64,000 nucleotides of DNA from Leptobacterium flavescens (GCF_010671605.1 NZ_JAABOO010000004.1:434001-498000); one strand, 5' to 3'. Counted from the stretch's first letter, positions 9,514-19,916 are shown. The notes: generated from the letters alone by a model not told the origin. Numbers and translations are program-made.

Positions 9514-10474
9514 TGTTCAGGAGAGCATCTGTGTCTTTACTGTCCTTAAAAACATCAAAAGTCTTCCCCTGGGTCCTTAAAGCACCGAGGATATTCGCAT
9601 ACTGAGCAGCTTTTACCGGATCTTTATAGCGAACAAATCCGTAAGCAAGCCCTCCAGCAAAAGAATCGCCGCAACCGGTGGTATCCACTACATTATCTAC
9701 CTTCATAGAAGCTACAAAGTGTTTTTTTAACTGTCCTTTTTCCATGCTGTATACCATGCATCCCCGGGAATCTAGGGTAACATACAGGAAAGAAACTCCC
9801 TTCTCAAGTACATAAGCAGCAAAATCATCGAGATGGGAAGTGTCGTTCTCATCGTAAAGCTCATCTTCTTCATAGGAATAATCCCTGTCGTACCAGGAAC
9901 ACTGCGATTCTTCCAGGTTCATTTTTAAAATATCGATATAGGGCAGCCATTCATCCTTATCACTCCAGTATTTTCTAAACCTCTTTCCACCTTCATTTAC
10001 AGAAGTGGTGGGGCCATGTGCATCAAAAATAACCCTGGCTTTACTCTTTTCCTTAATGAATTTTAAGGTATCGAGGGAGATCTCAAAATCGGTAATTGGG
10101 ACAAAAACAAAAGCATCAGAATCCAGAAAAGCTTTTACATCTTCTGGCCCTATCGACTGCATTTTGGAAAGTTGTTTTTCCAGACGGTTATTCTGATCGA
10201 CGAACTTTAATTCTATGATCGTTCCCCTGTCATTCTCACTGCTGATACCATTCTGATTAATATTCCCGTAGCCGTTAAAAAGCGATGATATCTCTTTATG
10301 ATCTGCCTGATGTACATGAGAAATAGGGATCACTTCCCCTTCCTTGTCCAACAGCCTGGACAGCGCTATTGCAGGGTGAGTAACACAACCATACTTCCGG
10401 ATTATTTCATCCCGGTGAGTAATGATCGTATCCCGTGGGATAGGACCTGCTATGGCTATCTTATAAAAACTCAT
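9500..10474 (-). CDS. PfkB/ribokinase family sugar or nucleoside kinase
   Basis: The 324-residue protein has the ribokinase-family C-terminal signature: VDTTGCGDSFAGGLAYG near residues 265-281 gives the anion hole and catalytic aspartate. The N-terminal GP.PRD motif replaces the usual GD. The family phosphorylates sugars, nucleosides or vitamins with ATP; the substrate is not evident. Its ATG overlaps the stop of the upstream DUF4197 gene by 1 nt (TAATG), so translation is likely coupled. The 3' end overlaps the convergent gene by 14 bp. Confidence 0.88.
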   Translation of the reverse strand: MSFYKIAIAGPIPRDTIITHRDEIIRKYGCVTHPAIALSRLLDKEGEVIPISHVHQADHKEISSLFNGYGNINQNGISSENDRGTIIELKFVDQNNRLEKQLSKMQSIGPEDVKAFLDSDAFVFVPITDFEISLDTLKFIKEKSKARVIFDAHGPTTSVNEGGKRFRKYWSDKDEWLPYIDILKMNLEESQCSWYDRDYSYEEDELYDENDTSHLDDFAAYVLEKGVSFLYVTLDSRGCMVYSMEKGQLKKHFVASMKVDNVVDTTGCGDSFAGGLAYGFVRYKDPVKAAQYANILGALRTQGKTFDVFKDSKDTDALLNITYP

Positions 10475-11184
10475 TATCTGTGATCCTGTAATGCAAAAAC
10501 TCTTCGGAGCAGATCGGTCGTCCTTGAAGAAACTTTATTTCTTATTTGTTTTTCTTCAACCGAGATCATGGTAAATACTCCTTCCAGAGCTTCCGTGGTA
10601 ACATAATCCGTAAGATCGGGATTTACTTTGTTAAATACAATGGGTAAATTATTATAGCGGGTAATCAGGTTCTTCCAGATCTGATCTGCACCGACTTTTG
10701 TAAAAGAATTTTCTATAACCGGATGGAATTTGTTGTACAGCGCCTGGGTAGTTCTGTTCTCCAGATAAAGGGTAGCGGCATTATCATCTCCCAAAAGAAT
10801 GTTTTTTGCATCTGCAAAGGTGATCCCCTTAACAGCGTCCACAAAAATAGGCGTTGCTTCCTTAACGGCATCTTCCGCCGCCCTGTTAAGTACCTTCAGG
10901 CCTTCATCTGCTAATTTACTCAAACCTACATCACGCAGGGTTTTATCTACTTTCTTAAGCTCTTCCGGAAGCAGGATCTTTACCAGTTCGTTCTTGAAGA
11001 ATCCGTCTTTCTGGGTCAGTTTGCTTACTTGCCTGTCAATTCCTAAGTCAAGTGCCTGTCTTAAACCTGAGGCTATTTCTTCATTTCCAAGCCCGCCCTG
11101 GGGCAACTGATTTACCACATTCTGCAATTCATCACAGGAAGTAAAAAATAAAAGAGCGAAAACAATGAAAATCTTTTTATGCAT
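10474..11184 (-). CDS. DUF4197 domain-containing lipoprotein
   Basis: A lipoprotein signal with lipobox FFTSC (cysteine near residue 17) precedes a mostly helical DUF4197 domain: the run GLGNEEIASGLRQALDLG and the central FADAKNILLGDDNAATLYL are characteristic. The product is 236 residues, normal for the family, and should lie in the envelope. Function is unknown. It is the first gene of a two-gene unit with the PfkB kinase (1-nt overlap) and diverges from the MBL-fold gene with 41 bp between starts. Confidence 0.9.
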   Translation of the reverse strand: MHKKIFIVFALLFFTSCDELQNVVNQLPQGGLGNEEIASGLRQALDLGIDRQVSKLTQKDGFFKNELVKILLPEELKKVDKTLRDVGLSKLADEGLKVLNRAAEDAVKEATPIFVDAVKGITFADAKNILLGDDNAATLYLENRTTQALYNKFHPVIENSFTKVGADQIWKNLITRYNNLPIVFNKVNPDLTDYVTTEALEGVFTMISVEEKQIRNKVSSRTTDLLRRVFALQDHR

Positions 11185-11225
11185 ATTTGGCTTATATTTA
11201 AATGTTGATTCAAAATTAAGCTTTT

Positions 11226-12182
11226 ATGTTAAGAAAATCCTTTATGAGCCTGGCTTTTTGTGTGTTCTGCCTTCTGTGCAGTTGTCAAAAAAAAGAAGCG
11301 GAACCCGAAACAGCTGAACTTCCGGAAGGGCAGTATCTTGTGGTACTCGGAATAGCTCAGGATGCCGGTTTCCCTCATATTAATTATCCCGAAGAATGGG
11401 AGGATGTTTATAAAGGGAACAGGAAAAGACAACTGGCAACCTGCCTCGGTCTTGTCGATACAAAGCAAAAGCAAAAATGGATCTTCGAAGCCAGCCCCGA
11501 TATGCCGCAACAGTTGCATAACCTGGAAGCAAGGCATCTCAAAACCGAAAACCTGACAGACGGAGTGTTTCTCACTCATGCTCATATAGGACACTATACA
11601 GGTTTAATGCATTTTGGAAGGGAAGCTATGGGAGCCAACCGGATTCCCGTATATGCCATGCCGAAGATGAAAAGCTTCCTACAGGAAAATGGCCCCTGGA
11701 GCCAGTTGGTAAAGCTTAATAATATTGAGATCAGGGAGCTTGCAGATGAAACCCCTGTAGAACTGAACCAAAGCCTGAAGGTAACCCCATTTCTGGTACC
11801 GCACAGAGATGAATTTTCAGAAACGGTCGGATACAAAATAGAGGGCAGGGAAAAAACAGCGCTCTTTATTCCCGATATCAATAAATGGAGGATCTGGGAG
11901 AAAGATATCCTTGAGGAAGTAAAAAAGGTAGACTATGCCTTTCTGGATGCAACCTTCCTGGAAAACGGAGAAATACCTAGAGATATGAATGAAGTGCCTC
12001 ATCCTTTTATAGAGGAAACTGCCAAACTTTTTGAAGATCAGCCTGCTGAGGTAAAATCGAAAGTGGTGTTTATACACTTCAATCATTCGAATGGAGCTCT
12101 GAACGCTTCAAATCAAAAAAGAAAAAGCCTGGAAAAGCAGGGATTTCGCTTTGCAGCGGAAGGCGATATTTTTGATTTGTAA
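11226..12182 (+). CDS. MBL-fold (PqqB-like) metallohydrolase lipoprotein
   Basis: A lipobox (LLCSC, cysteine near 20) anchors a metallo-beta-lactamase fold. The signature region reads THAHIGHYTGL, with glycine where the common HxHxDH has aspartate, as in PqqB-related proteins. A later histidine (VPHRDEF) and aspartate (FIPDINKW) complete a possible metal site. No pqq genes are nearby, so a role in PQQ synthesis is not supported; a hydrolase of unknown substrate in the envelope is the safer reading. Length, 318 residues, fits the family. Confidence 0.82.
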   Translation: MLRKSFMSLAFCVFCLLCSCQKKEAEPETAELPEGQYLVVLGIAQDAGFPHINYPEEWEDVYKGNRKRQLATCLGLVDTKQKQKWIFEASPDMPQQLHNLEARHLKTENLTDGVFLTHAHIGHYTGLMHFGREAMGANRIPVYAMPKMKSFLQENGPWSQLVKLNNIEIRELADETPVELNQSLKVTPFLVPHRDEFSETVGYKIEGREKTALFIPDINKWRIWEKDILEEVKKVDYAFLDATFLENGEIPRDMNEVPHPFIEETAKLFEDQPAEVKSKVVFIHFNHSNGALNASNQKRKSLEKQGFRFAAEGDIFDL

Positions 12183-12264
12183 AACATTAAAAGATATTTA
12201 AAATTCTACCGATTTCATTGCTAATTTCGTAAATTGCACCACCAAAAAAGAGACTTCATTAACA

Positions 12265-15200
12265 ATGGAACAAATAAAACCCTATAAGCCTAATAATAAA
12301 GTAAGAATTGTAACTGCAGCATCGCTTTTTGACGGACATGATGCGGCCATCAATATTATGCGAAGGATCATACAGTCGACCGGAGTGGAAGTTATTCATC
12401 TCGGGCATGACAGAAGTGTGGAAGAAGTGGTTAACACGGCTATTCAGGAAGATGCAAATGCCATTGCCATGACCTCTTATCAGGGAGGGCACAATGAGTA
12501 TTTTAAATATATGTATGACCTGCTTAAAGAAAAAGGAGCAGAGCATATCAAGATCTTCGGAGGAGGAGGAGGAGTGATCCTTCCGGAGGAGATCAAAGAA
12601 TTGATGGATTACGGGATTACCCGTATCTATTCTCCGGATGACGGAAGAGAACTGGGATTACAGGGAATGATCAACGACCTGGTACAACGTTCCGATTTTC
12701 CGATCGGTGACCAGTTGAACGGAGCAGTGAACCACCTGGCGGAAAAGAAACCTTCGGCTATTGCAAGGCTGATCTCATCGGCTGAGAATTTCCCGGAAGT
12801 TGCCAAAGATGCCCTGGAATCCATTCATAAGAAAAATAAAGATTCAAAAACACCTGTGCTGGGTATTACCGGTACGGGAGGAGCTGGAAAATCGAGCCTT
12901 GTCGATGAATTGGTAAGACGTTTTCTGATAGACTTCCCTGAAAAGACCATCGGGCTTATCTCTGTCGATCCTTCCAAAAGGAAAACAGGAGGAGCATTAC
13001 TTGGAGACAGGATACGTATGAACGCCATTAATAACTCAAGAGTATACATGCGTTCCCTGGCAACGCGCCAGTCTAACCTGGCTCTGTCTAAATATGTTTC
13101 TGAAGCTGTTGAAGTACTGAAAGCTGCAGAATACGATCTGATCATTCTGGAAACTTCCGGGATCGGGCAATCGGATACCGAAATTTTAGAACACAGCGAT
13201 GTTTCCCTCTATGTAATGACACCCGAATTCGGGGCGGCTACACAGCTGGAAAAAATAGACATGCTGGATTTTGCAGATCTGGTAGCCATCAATAAGTTTG
13301 ATAAAAGAGGATCTCTGGATGCGTTAAGAGATGTAAAGAAACAATACCAGCGAAATCACAATTTATGGCATTCCGATCCGGAGAGTTTACCGGTTTTCGG
13401 CACCATAGCTTCTCAGTTCAACGATCCGGGAATGAATACGCTTTATAAGGCTATCATGGATACGATTGTTGAGAAAACAGATGCAAAACTGTCTTCGGAC
13501 TTCCATATTTCCAAAGAAATGTCCGAAAAGATCTTTGTGATCCCTCCAAGCAGAACACGTTATCTTTCGGAGATCTCAGAAAATAACAGAGCTTATGATA
13601 AGACCGTGAACGCTCAGGTAGAAGTTGCCCAGAAGTTATACGGGATCTGTAAGACCATAGAGTCGGTTACAGGAGTTGTCCCTCAGTTAGACAAAAGCGG
13701 AATTACCGCAAATACGGAGCAAGCCGAAAATAAGGACCTGGTAAGAATGCTGCTGGCCGAGTTTGACAGAGTTAAGTTAAATCTGGACCCCTATAACTGG
13801 GAAGTGATCATCGGTTGGTCTGAAAAAGTAGATAAATATAAAAATCCCGTTTACAGTTTTAAAGTAAGGGATAAGGAAATCAAAATAGAAACACATACGG
13901 AATCCCTTTCTCATACGCAGATCCCAAAAGTGGCTTTACCAAAGTACCAGGCCTGGGGAGATATTCTGAGATGGACCCTTCAGGAAAATGTTCCCGGAGA
14001 ATTCCCGTATGCATCCGGACTTTATCCGTTTAAAAGAACAGGAGAGGATCCTACCCGTATGTTTGCTGGGGAAGGAGGACCGGAAAGAACGAACAGACGT
14101 TTCCACTATGTAAGTTTGGGAATGCCGGCCAAAAGGCTGTCCACGGCTTTCGATTCTGTAACTCTTTACGGAAATGACCCGGATCACCGCCCTGATATTT
14201 ATGGGAAAATAGGAAATGCGGGAGTATCTATCTGCTGCCTGGACGATGCCAAAAAACTGTATTCCGGTTTTGATCTGGCACACCCTATGACCTCGGTGAG
14301 TATGACCATAAATGGTCCGGCACCGATGTTGCTCGGTTTCTTTATGAATGCAGCGATCGATCAGCAATGTGAGATGTACATCAAGGAACACGGGCTGGAA
14401 GCAGAAGTAGAGGCGAAGATCAAGAAAATATACAAGGATAAAGGAATAGAAAGACCAACCTATAACGGAGAATTACCGGAAGGTAACGACGGTCTTGGGC
14501 TTATGCTTTTAGGTGTGACTGGAGATCAGGTGCTCCCTGCAGAGGTATATCAGGAAATAAAGACAAAGACCCTTAGCGCGGTAAGAGGAACGGTTCAGGC
14601 CGATATCCTGAAGGAAGATCAGGCGCAGAACACCTGTATTTTCTCTACTGAGTTTGCCTTAAGGCTGATGGGAGATGTACAGGAATATTTTATTGAAAGG
14701 AATGTAAGGAACTTTTATTCGGTCTCTATTTCGGGTTATCATATTGCAGAAGCAGGAGCTAATCCGATAACGCAGCTGGCACTTACACTGGCAAACGGCT
14801 TTACCTATGTGGAATATTACCTGAGCAGGGGAATGGACATCAATAAATTCGGTCCGAATTTATCTTTCTTCTTCTCTAATGGGATCGACCCTGAATATGC
14901 GGTAATAGGTCGCGTAGCGAGAAAAATATGGGCTAAAGCGTTAAAATATAAGTACGGGGCCAATGCCCGTGCTCAGATGCTGAAATATCATATCCAGACC
15001 TCGGGACGTTCGCTTCATGCCCAGGAAATCGATTTTAACGATATAAGAACTACCCTTCAGGCACTATATGCCATTTACGATAACTGTAACTCTCTGCATA
15101 CAAATGCATATGATGAAGCCATTACCACACCTACCGAAGAAAGTGTGAGAAGAGCAATGGCCATACAGCTTATTATAAATAAGGAATTAGGGCTGGCCAA

Positions 15201-15684
15201 GAATGAAAACCCAATCCAGGGATCCTTTATTATTGAAGAACTGACAGATCTTGTGGAAGAAGCTGTTTTGTCTGAATTCGACAGGATCACGGAAAGAGGC
15301 GGAGTATTAGGAGCGATGGAAACTATGTATCAGCGTTCCAAAATACAGGAAGAGAGCCTTTATTATGAGACCTTAAAGCATACCGGAGAGTTCCCTATTA
15401 TTGGGGTAAATACTTTCCTGAGCTCCAAAGGCTCTCCAACGGTGATCCCTGCTGAGGTGATCCGGGCAACCGAAGAAGAGAAGCAATTCCAGATCACTAC
15501 CCTGCAGAATTTACATAAGGCGGGAGCAGATCAGACGGTTGAAATATTGGCGAAAGTTCAGGAAGCTGCCATTCAGAACAAAAATATCTTTGAAGTTCTG
15601 ATGGAAGCTACCAAAATATGTTCTTTAGGTCAGATCACTTCTGCTTTATTTGAAGTAGGTGGTCAGTACCGAAGAAATATGTAG
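12265..15684 (+). CDS. icmF: Fused isobutyryl-CoA mutase / G-protein chaperone IcmF
   Basis: This 1139-residue protein combines three units of B12-dependent acyl-CoA mutases. Residues about 10-145 are the cobalamin-binding domain (FDGHDAAIN, the histidine being the lower cobalt ligand, and GGGGG). Residues about 195-420 are a MeaB-like GTPase with Walker [10 protein letters not shown] and NKFD. Residues about 550-1139 are the mutase barrel. [16 protein letters not shown] replaces the methylmalonyl-CoA mutase PYPTMYT region, and [13 protein letters not shown] follows the IcmF type. The expected reaction is isobutyryl-CoA to n-butyryl-CoA, or a close branched acyl-CoA. Confidence 0.92.
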   Translation: MEQIKPYKPNNKVRIVTAASLFDGHDAAINIMRRIIQSTGVEVIHLGHDRSVEEVVNTAIQEDANAIAMTSYQGGHNEYFKYMYDLLKEKGAEHIKIFGGGGGVILPEEIKELMDYGITRIYSPDDGRELGLQGMINDLVQRSDFPIGDQLNGAVNHLAEKKPSAIARLISSAENFPEVAKDALESIHKKNKDSKTPVLGITGTGGAGKSSLVDELVRRFLIDFPEKTIGLISVDPSKRKTGGALLGDRIRMNAINNSRVYMRSLATRQSNLALSKYVSEAVEVLKAAEYDLIILETSGIGQSDTEILEHSDVSLYVMTPEFGAATQLEKIDMLDFADLVAINKFDKRGSLDALRDVKKQYQRNHNLWHSDPESLPVFGTIASQFNDPGMNTLYKAIMDTIVEKTDAKLSSDFHISKEMSEKIFVIPPSRTRYLSEISENNRAYDKTVNAQVEVAQKLYGICKTIESVTGVVPQLDKSGITANTEQAENKDLVRMLLAEFDRVKLNLDPYNWEVIIGWSEKVDKYKNPVYSFKVRDKEIKIETHTESLSHTQIPKVALPKYQAWGDILRWTLQENVPGEFPYASGLYPFKRTGEDPTRMFAGEGGPERTNRRFHYVSLGMPAKRLSTAFDSVTLYGNDPDHRPDIYGKIGNAGVSICCLDDAKKLYSGFDLAHPMTSVSMTINGPAPMLLGFFMNAAIDQQCEMYIKEHGLEAEVEAKIKKIYKDKGIERPTYNGELPEGNDGLGLMLLGVTGDQVLPAEVYQEIKTKTLSAVRGTVQADILKEDQAQNTCIFSTEFALRLMGDVQEYFIERNVRNFYSVSISGYHIAEAGANPITQLALTLANGFTYVEYYLSRGMDINKFGPNLSFFFSNGIDPEYAVIGRVARKIWAKALKYKYGANARAQMLKYHIQTSGRSLHAQEIDFNDIRTTLQALYAIYDNCNSLHTNAYDEAITTPTEESVRRAMAIQLIINKELGLAKNENPIQGSFIIEELTDLVEEAVLSEFDRITERGGVLGAMETMYQRSKIQEESLYYETLKHTGEFPIIGVNTFLSSKGSPTVIPAEVIRATEEEKQFQITTLQNLHKAGADQTVEILAKVQEAAIQNKNIFEVLMEATKICSLGQITSALFEVGGQYRRNM

Positions 15685-15710
15685 AGAAAAAATAGACTAC
15701 AAATATCAGG

Positions 15711-15755
15711 TTCCAAACTCCAAAAGTATGATCATTACGTACACGGAGTTTGGAA
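15711..15755 (+). terminator. Long-stem terminator after icmF
   Basis: An 11-bp perfect stem TTCCAAACTCC/GGAGTTTGGAA with a 23-nt loop is followed by TTTCTATTTTTT, 27 nt after the icmF stop. Confidence 0.75.
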
Positions 15756-15789
15756 TTTCTATTTTTTGGATGGTATGCACAAAAAGAAA

Positions 15790-15809
15790 CCCTGACATTT
15801 CTGCCAGGG
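15790..15809 (-). terminator. Terminator for the minus-strand gene at 15848
   Basis: On the minus strand CCCTG, a 10-nt loop and CAGGG are followed by TTTCTTTTT. It lies about 40 nt beyond the stop of the helical protein gene. The stem is short but the T-tract is good. Confidence 0.6.
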
Positions 15810-15847
15810 CCAACCTTTACTTACTTTATGAAAAAACGGTTATTTAG

Positions 15848-16267
15848 TTACTTTCCCGGAGAAACCTGAGTGGATTTATTCATCCATTCTATAAATTGCT
15901 TTCTAAACAATTTGGTTTCTTTTCTCAGCATATTTAAAAAAGCCACCTCTTTAAGTTTACTGCGTTCGAGTCGATCACAATTTTCCAGGATATTAGCCAC
16001 TACTTTTTTAATGAGCTGGCTTCTTTTTAGTCTGAGTCTGTAAACATTCGTGTTGGCTGCTGCTGCTACATTTGAAGTAAGCATTACAGCATCCGAAATC
16101 AAATAATCTGCATAATAATCTCTAAGGGCACTCTGCTTGTCATAAGACGGTTCTTCCTTATTTTCAGATGTATAGGAAGCCAGAGAGCGACATAATTTAA
16201 AGATCTCAATTGACTTGAGATATAGTGGCATCTGCCTTATATTATTTTCCTTAGAAACTATCATCAC
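15848..16267 (-). CDS. Hypothetical all-helical protein
   Basis: I do not recognise this 139-residue product with certainty. It is predicted to be entirely helical and basic, with no signal peptide or membrane segment. The arrangement (long helices around residues 12-32, 45-75, 80-105 and 108-132) resembles small four-helix-bundle proteins of the S23/intervening-sequence type, but no signature proves it. It stands alone between terminators, diverging from the Lrp gene across a 120-bp AT-rich gap. Confidence 0.7.
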   Translation of the reverse strand: MMIVSKENNIRQMPLYLKSIEIFKLCRSLASYTSENKEEPSYDKQSALRDYYADYLISDAVMLTSNVAAAANTNVYRLRLKRSQLIKKVVANILENCDRLERSKLKEVAFLNMLRKETKLFRKQFIEWMNKSTQVSPGK

Positions 16268-16387
16268 GCTTTTGAATATTCAAATTTACATCGATTTTAA
16301 AGCTATTTACCTTTTAATTTTAAAGTAAAATGATATTTTTACTATTAAATTTAAATGGAAGATTATTTTATTTTTTAAAATGCAAGT

Positions 16388-16828
16388 ATGGATCAGTTAA
16401 ATTGGCAAATATTAGAATGTTTGCAGGAAAATGCACGTCAATCTTTTGCGGAAATCGGTAGAAAAGTGGGACTTACGTCGCCGGCGGTTGCAGAACGGGT
16501 AAAAAAAATGGAAGATAACGGTGTGATCACCGAATACAGAGCTTTTGTATCCCCGATGGAAGTTGGGTATCAATTGAAGGCTATTGTAACCCTGAGCGCA
16601 TTTATGGGAAGGTTAAAACCTTTTCTGATCAAAGTAAAGGAATTCGAAGAAGTCATTAACTGTTACAGGGTAACCGGAAATGAGAATGTGATCATGGAAG
16701 TGGTACTGAAAAATCAGTTGCACCTGGAAAAATTTATTGACGAACTGCTTCATTATGGAGAAACCAAGACTCATATCGTACTTTCCGACGTGATAACCAA
16801 TAACGCGGTGAAACGAAGTAAGAGCTAA
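16388..16828 (+). CDS. Lrp/AsnC family transcriptional regulator
   Basis: The 146 residues form a full-length feast/famine regulator. The N-terminal helix-turn-helix is at about 3-55 (ILECLQENARQSFAEIGRKVGLTSPAVAERVKKM), the ligand-binding RAM domain at about 65-140. These proteins bind amino acids and act as octamers or dimers. It precedes a membrane LuxR-type regulator by 51 bp and an AGCS amino-acid symporter by 1.3 kb on the same strand; the symporter is a plausible target, though no operator is visible. Confidence 0.93.
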   Translation: MDQLNWQILECLQENARQSFAEIGRKVGLTSPAVAERVKKMEDNGVITEYRAFVSPMEVGYQLKAIVTLSAFMGRLKPFLIKVKEFEEVINCYRVTGNENVIMEVVLKNQLHLEKFIDELLHYGETKTHIVLSDVITNNAVKRSKS

Positions 16829-16879
16829 GCATCTCTCCTGTAAAAAAGATTTTATTACTTTTAAAGCAAAACCAATTAT

Positions 16880-18022
16880 ATGCTGAATACAATAGAATAT
16901 ACGGTTACGGCCATAGTCTGCCTGATCACGGCCTTTGTTATTCAGCGTATTTATTTTAAGGAAAAGAAAAGGAATGCCACTGCCGAATCGGTTAAGGGAA
17001 TTAAATGGTTTGGCCTTGCTATTTTTTCCTGGGGAGCGGGAGCGCTTCTGAATTTTATCCTTGTGGCGCTTAACGGAGTTGCCGCCGACCATAAATTCAT
17101 TATTTATTTCGGGGTACTGATCTCCCTTCTAAATTCCCTTTTTATCCTTCTTTCTATTCCTTCCATAGAACACAGCAGAAAAAGACATATTGTTATCCGT
17201 ATCATAGAACGTTTTTCTGAGCGAGAGGTCTTTCTCATTTTCGGGAGCATACTTATGATGATCGCTTTTGTGTTCGTAGCAGTTTCCTATGTAAATGAAA
17301 CGGCTAATAATTCCTATATCTGGCTGATAGATATCCCTATTTCTCTGGTAGTTGCCTATGTATTGCTTCAGGAGTTGAATAAAGCCTTCTCCAACAGGAA
17401 AATGCGCTTTATGTACCTACCTTCCTTCGGATTGTTCCTGCTGATAGTCATTGCAGTAACCCACAGAATAGTCCCTCAGGAAGAAATAGAAGGTTTTCTG
17501 GACGTGGGTATATGGAATCTCATTGGGGTGATAACAGCGGTATCATTTAAATTCTTGTTTATCCTGCTCTTCTCGATCCTCCTGTACAGTTGGAAATTCC
17601 TTTCCGAAAAGGAGCAGCAACAAGGCGAATTGGAACGCCTTGGGAAAGAAAACCTGGAACTGGCCGCCAGCAGGGAGAACAATCAACTTACTATTGAAAG
17701 TCATCTGGATACCATAAAAAGCTTAAAGAAGAAACTTTCCGACAGTGAAAAGGAGGTAGAGAATTTAAGAGAATCTTCAAAAATTGAATTTTCAGATCGG
17801 CAAAAAGAAGTGCTGGGCAACCTGGGGCTATGCGGAATGCAAAAATCCTATACGGAGATCGCCGAGGAGATGCATATCAGTGTAGACGGTTTGCAGGCGC
17901 ATATCCATCAGATCAAGAAACTGCTGAGTATAAGCGGAGCAGGAGGGAAAGAGCAACTTATAGCTTATGCAAAGAACAACGATCTTCTGCGTTTTGCCTC
18001 TATACATTGCGAGGATAAATAA
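16880..18022 (+). CDS. Seven-helix membrane protein with C-terminal LuxR-type HTH
   Basis: Seven hydrophobic helices span residues about 5-240. A charged coiled coil (about 245-310, KKLSDSEKEVENLRES) leads to a helix-turn-helix at about 315-375 (FSDRQKEVLGNLGLCGMQKSYTEIAEEM) resembling LuxR/GerE domains. It is therefore a candidate membrane-tethered transcription factor. No phosphoacceptor or kinase domain is present. The next gene, an AGCS symporter, starts 123 bp downstream on the same strand and may be a target. The architecture is clear; signal and target are unknown. Confidence 0.75.
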   Translation: MLNTIEYTVTAIVCLITAFVIQRIYFKEKKRNATAESVKGIKWFGLAIFSWGAGALLNFILVALNGVAADHKFIIYFGVLISLLNSLFILLSIPSIEHSRKRHIVIRIIERFSEREVFLIFGSILMMIAFVFVAVSYVNETANNSYIWLIDIPISLVVAYVLLQELNKAFSNRKMRFMYLPSFGLFLLIVIAVTHRIVPQEEIEGFLDVGIWNLIGVITAVSFKFLFILLFSILLYSWKFLSEKEQQQGELERLGKENLELAASRENNQLTIESHLDTIKSLKKKLSDSEKEVENLRESSKIEFSDRQKEVLGNLGLCGMQKSYTEIAEEMHISVDGLQAHIHQIKKLLSISGAGGKEQLIAYAKNNDLLRFASIHCEDK

Positions 18023-18145
18023 AAATACTTTCCTTCAGTACTTAAGTATATGTTTAATCATTTTGCTTAAAAAAAACACCTATGCTTAATCTTTGGTCTT
18101 AAGCAGATTAGTGGAATCTTCGTCCGAAACTAAAAACTTTTCAGG

Positions 18146-19732
18146 ATGAAGAAATTAGCATGCCTGTCCGTTTGTTTGTTATTCTCTTTTACCTCCTATG
18201 CACAGGAGACGAATACTCTGGACGATCGTATTAATGAAAATTTCCGGGCAGCCACTCAGTGGTTTGTCGATGGCATTTTTGCCGAAATACCCATTACTAA
18301 CAGTGTTGGGATCCCCTGGGTTCTTATTGTGCTTATTTTGGGGGCCAGTTACTTTACACTTTATTTTAAGGGGATCAATTTAGGAGGATTCAGGACTTCC
18401 GTCAACATCATCCGCGGAAAATATGACGAACTGGAAGATGAAGGAGAGGTAGAGATCTCTGAGGATGTTATTTCTGCTTCCGGAGACCATCCCGATACTG
18501 TGAGGGTGGAAGGTCATCACGGAGAGGTGAGTCATTTTCAGGCTCTGACTGCTGCTTTATCGGCTACTGTCGGTCTGGGAAATATTGCAGGGGTTGCTAT
18601 TGCATTATCTATCGGAGGGCCCGGAGCTACCTTCTGGATGATCCTGGTGGGAATGCTGGGAATGGCTTCCAAATTTGTAGAGTGCACCCTGGGAGTTGCC
18701 TATCGTGAGATAGATGAGAACGGAGTGGTTTACGGAGGCCCGATGTACTATCTGAAGAAGGGTTTAAGGGAAAAAGGGTTTGCAAAACTGGGAAAAGTAC
18801 TGGCCGTGATCTTCTCTATAATGTGCATAGGAGGTTCTTTCGGGGGAGGGAATATGTTTCAGGTAAACCAGGCTTTTAAATTATTCGAATATGTGACCGG
18901 AGCAGAGGAGAGTTTTATTTATGGTAAAGGATGGCTGTTCGGTCTTCTGATGGCCATTTTCGTGGGGATAGTAATTATAGGCGGAATAAAGAAAATTGCA
19001 AAAGTTACAGATAAGATCGTACCGGCTATGGTGGTCATGTACGTCATAGCGGTACTCGTTATTCTCGGGGTCAATTATCAATCAATACCGGATGCTTTCC
19101 GGGCGATCCTAAATGGTGCTTTCAGCCCGGAGGGTATTGCCGGTGGTTTTGTGGGAGTATTGATCCAGGGATTTAAAAGAGCGGCTTTTTCCAATGAGGC
19201 CGGAATAGGCTCTTCGTCCATAGCCCATTCGGCCGTTAAGACCAGGTATGCTGCCAGTGAAGGGCTGGTGGCACTCCTGGAACCTTTTATAGATACGGTA
19301 GTCGTATGTACGATGACGGCCCTGGTACTGATCATAACAGGACAGATAGAGATCGGCCGGGTTATATCCGATGAGCAGGGTGTCATCCTTACTTCTAATG
19401 CGCTTGCCAGCGGGATCTCCTGGTTTCCGTATCTGCTCACTCTGGCGGTGGTGCTCTTTGCTTTCTCCTCTATGATATCCTGGTCTTATTACGGGTATCA
19501 GGCCTGGTCCTATCTTTTCGGAAGGGGTAAGCGTACCGAATATACCTATAAAGTAATTTTCTGCCTCTTTGTAATTGTAGGTGCTGCGGCGAGTTTAAAT
19601 GCAGTAACAGACTTTTCCGATGCTATGATCTTTGCTATGCTGGTACCGAATATGATCGGTTTGTTTATCCTGACGCCCAGAGTAGCTCAGGAATTGAAAA
19701 AATATAGAAAAGCAATTAAGGTCATAGATTGA
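18146..19732 (+). CDS. alsT: AGCS family sodium:alanine symporter
   Basis: This inner-membrane protein couples Na+ entry to uptake of alanine, glycine or a related amino acid. Family hallmarks include ALSATVGLGNIAGVAIA near residue 140 and FKRAAFSNEAGIGSSSIAHS near 345. About ten membrane helices follow. The N-terminus carries an extra signal-like segment (LLFSFTSYAQ) and a short periplasmic stretch before the first core helix, which is common in Bacteroidota members. At 528 residues it is slightly longer than Bacillus AlsT. The substrate is inferred from the family. Confidence 0.93.
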   Translation: MKKLACLSVCLLFSFTSYAQETNTLDDRINENFRAATQWFVDGIFAEIPITNSVGIPWVLIVLILGASYFTLYFKGINLGGFRTSVNIIRGKYDELEDEGEVEISEDVISASGDHPDTVRVEGHHGEVSHFQALTAALSATVGLGNIAGVAIALSIGGPGATFWMILVGMLGMASKFVECTLGVAYREIDENGVVYGGPMYYLKKGLREKGFAKLGKVLAVIFSIMCIGGSFGGGNMFQVNQAFKLFEYVTGAEESFIYGKGWLFGLLMAIFVGIVIIGGIKKIAKVTDKIVPAMVVMYVIAVLVILGVNYQSIPDAFRAILNGAFSPEGIAGGFVGVLIQGFKRAAFSNEAGIGSSSIAHSAVKTRYAASEGLVALLEPFIDTVVVCTMTALVLIITGQIEIGRVISDEQGVILTSNALASGISWFPYLLTLAVVLFAFSSMISWSYYGYQAWSYLFGRGKRTEYTYKVIFCLFVIVGAAASLNAVTDFSDAMIFAMLVPNMIGLFILTPRVAQELKKYRKAIKVID

Positions 19733-19814
19733 AAATTTTGTAAATTTATAAGTAGGAAATGCATCTTTTTTTCATTTGCTGAGTCTTATATATGAACACA
19801 AAAAATTTGAACAA

Positions 19815-19916
19815 ATGAAAAATAAAAATTGTAACTGCACCTGCTCCTCCTGTGTGGAAGGACAGTGCCAGAATTGTAGTTGTGTTGAATGCAGCTGCTC
19901 AGGATGTAATTGCTAA
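19815..19916 (+). CDS. Cysteine-rich microprotein (33 aa, 11 Cys), metallothionein-like or leader peptide
   Basis: A 34-codon frame runs from ATG 19815 to TAA 19914-19916. The product has 33 residues with cysteines at 6, 8, 10, 13, 18, 21, 23, 26, 28, 31 and 33, arranged as CxC and CxxC pairs. It has no signal peptide, hydrophobic stretch or aromatic residue. An intrinsic terminator follows 25 nt after the stop and a sigma-factor gene begins 72 nt after it. The composition suggests a metal- or thiol-binding peptide; the position equally allows a cysteine-codon leader peptide. I know no named family for it. Confidence 0.6.
   Translation: MKNKNCNCTCSSCVEGQCQNCSCVECSCSGCNC

Noticed and set aside
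15659-15847. 62-codon frame overlapping the end of icmF
   Set aside because: It overlaps icmF in another frame, runs through the terminator hairpin and has no protein-like pattern.
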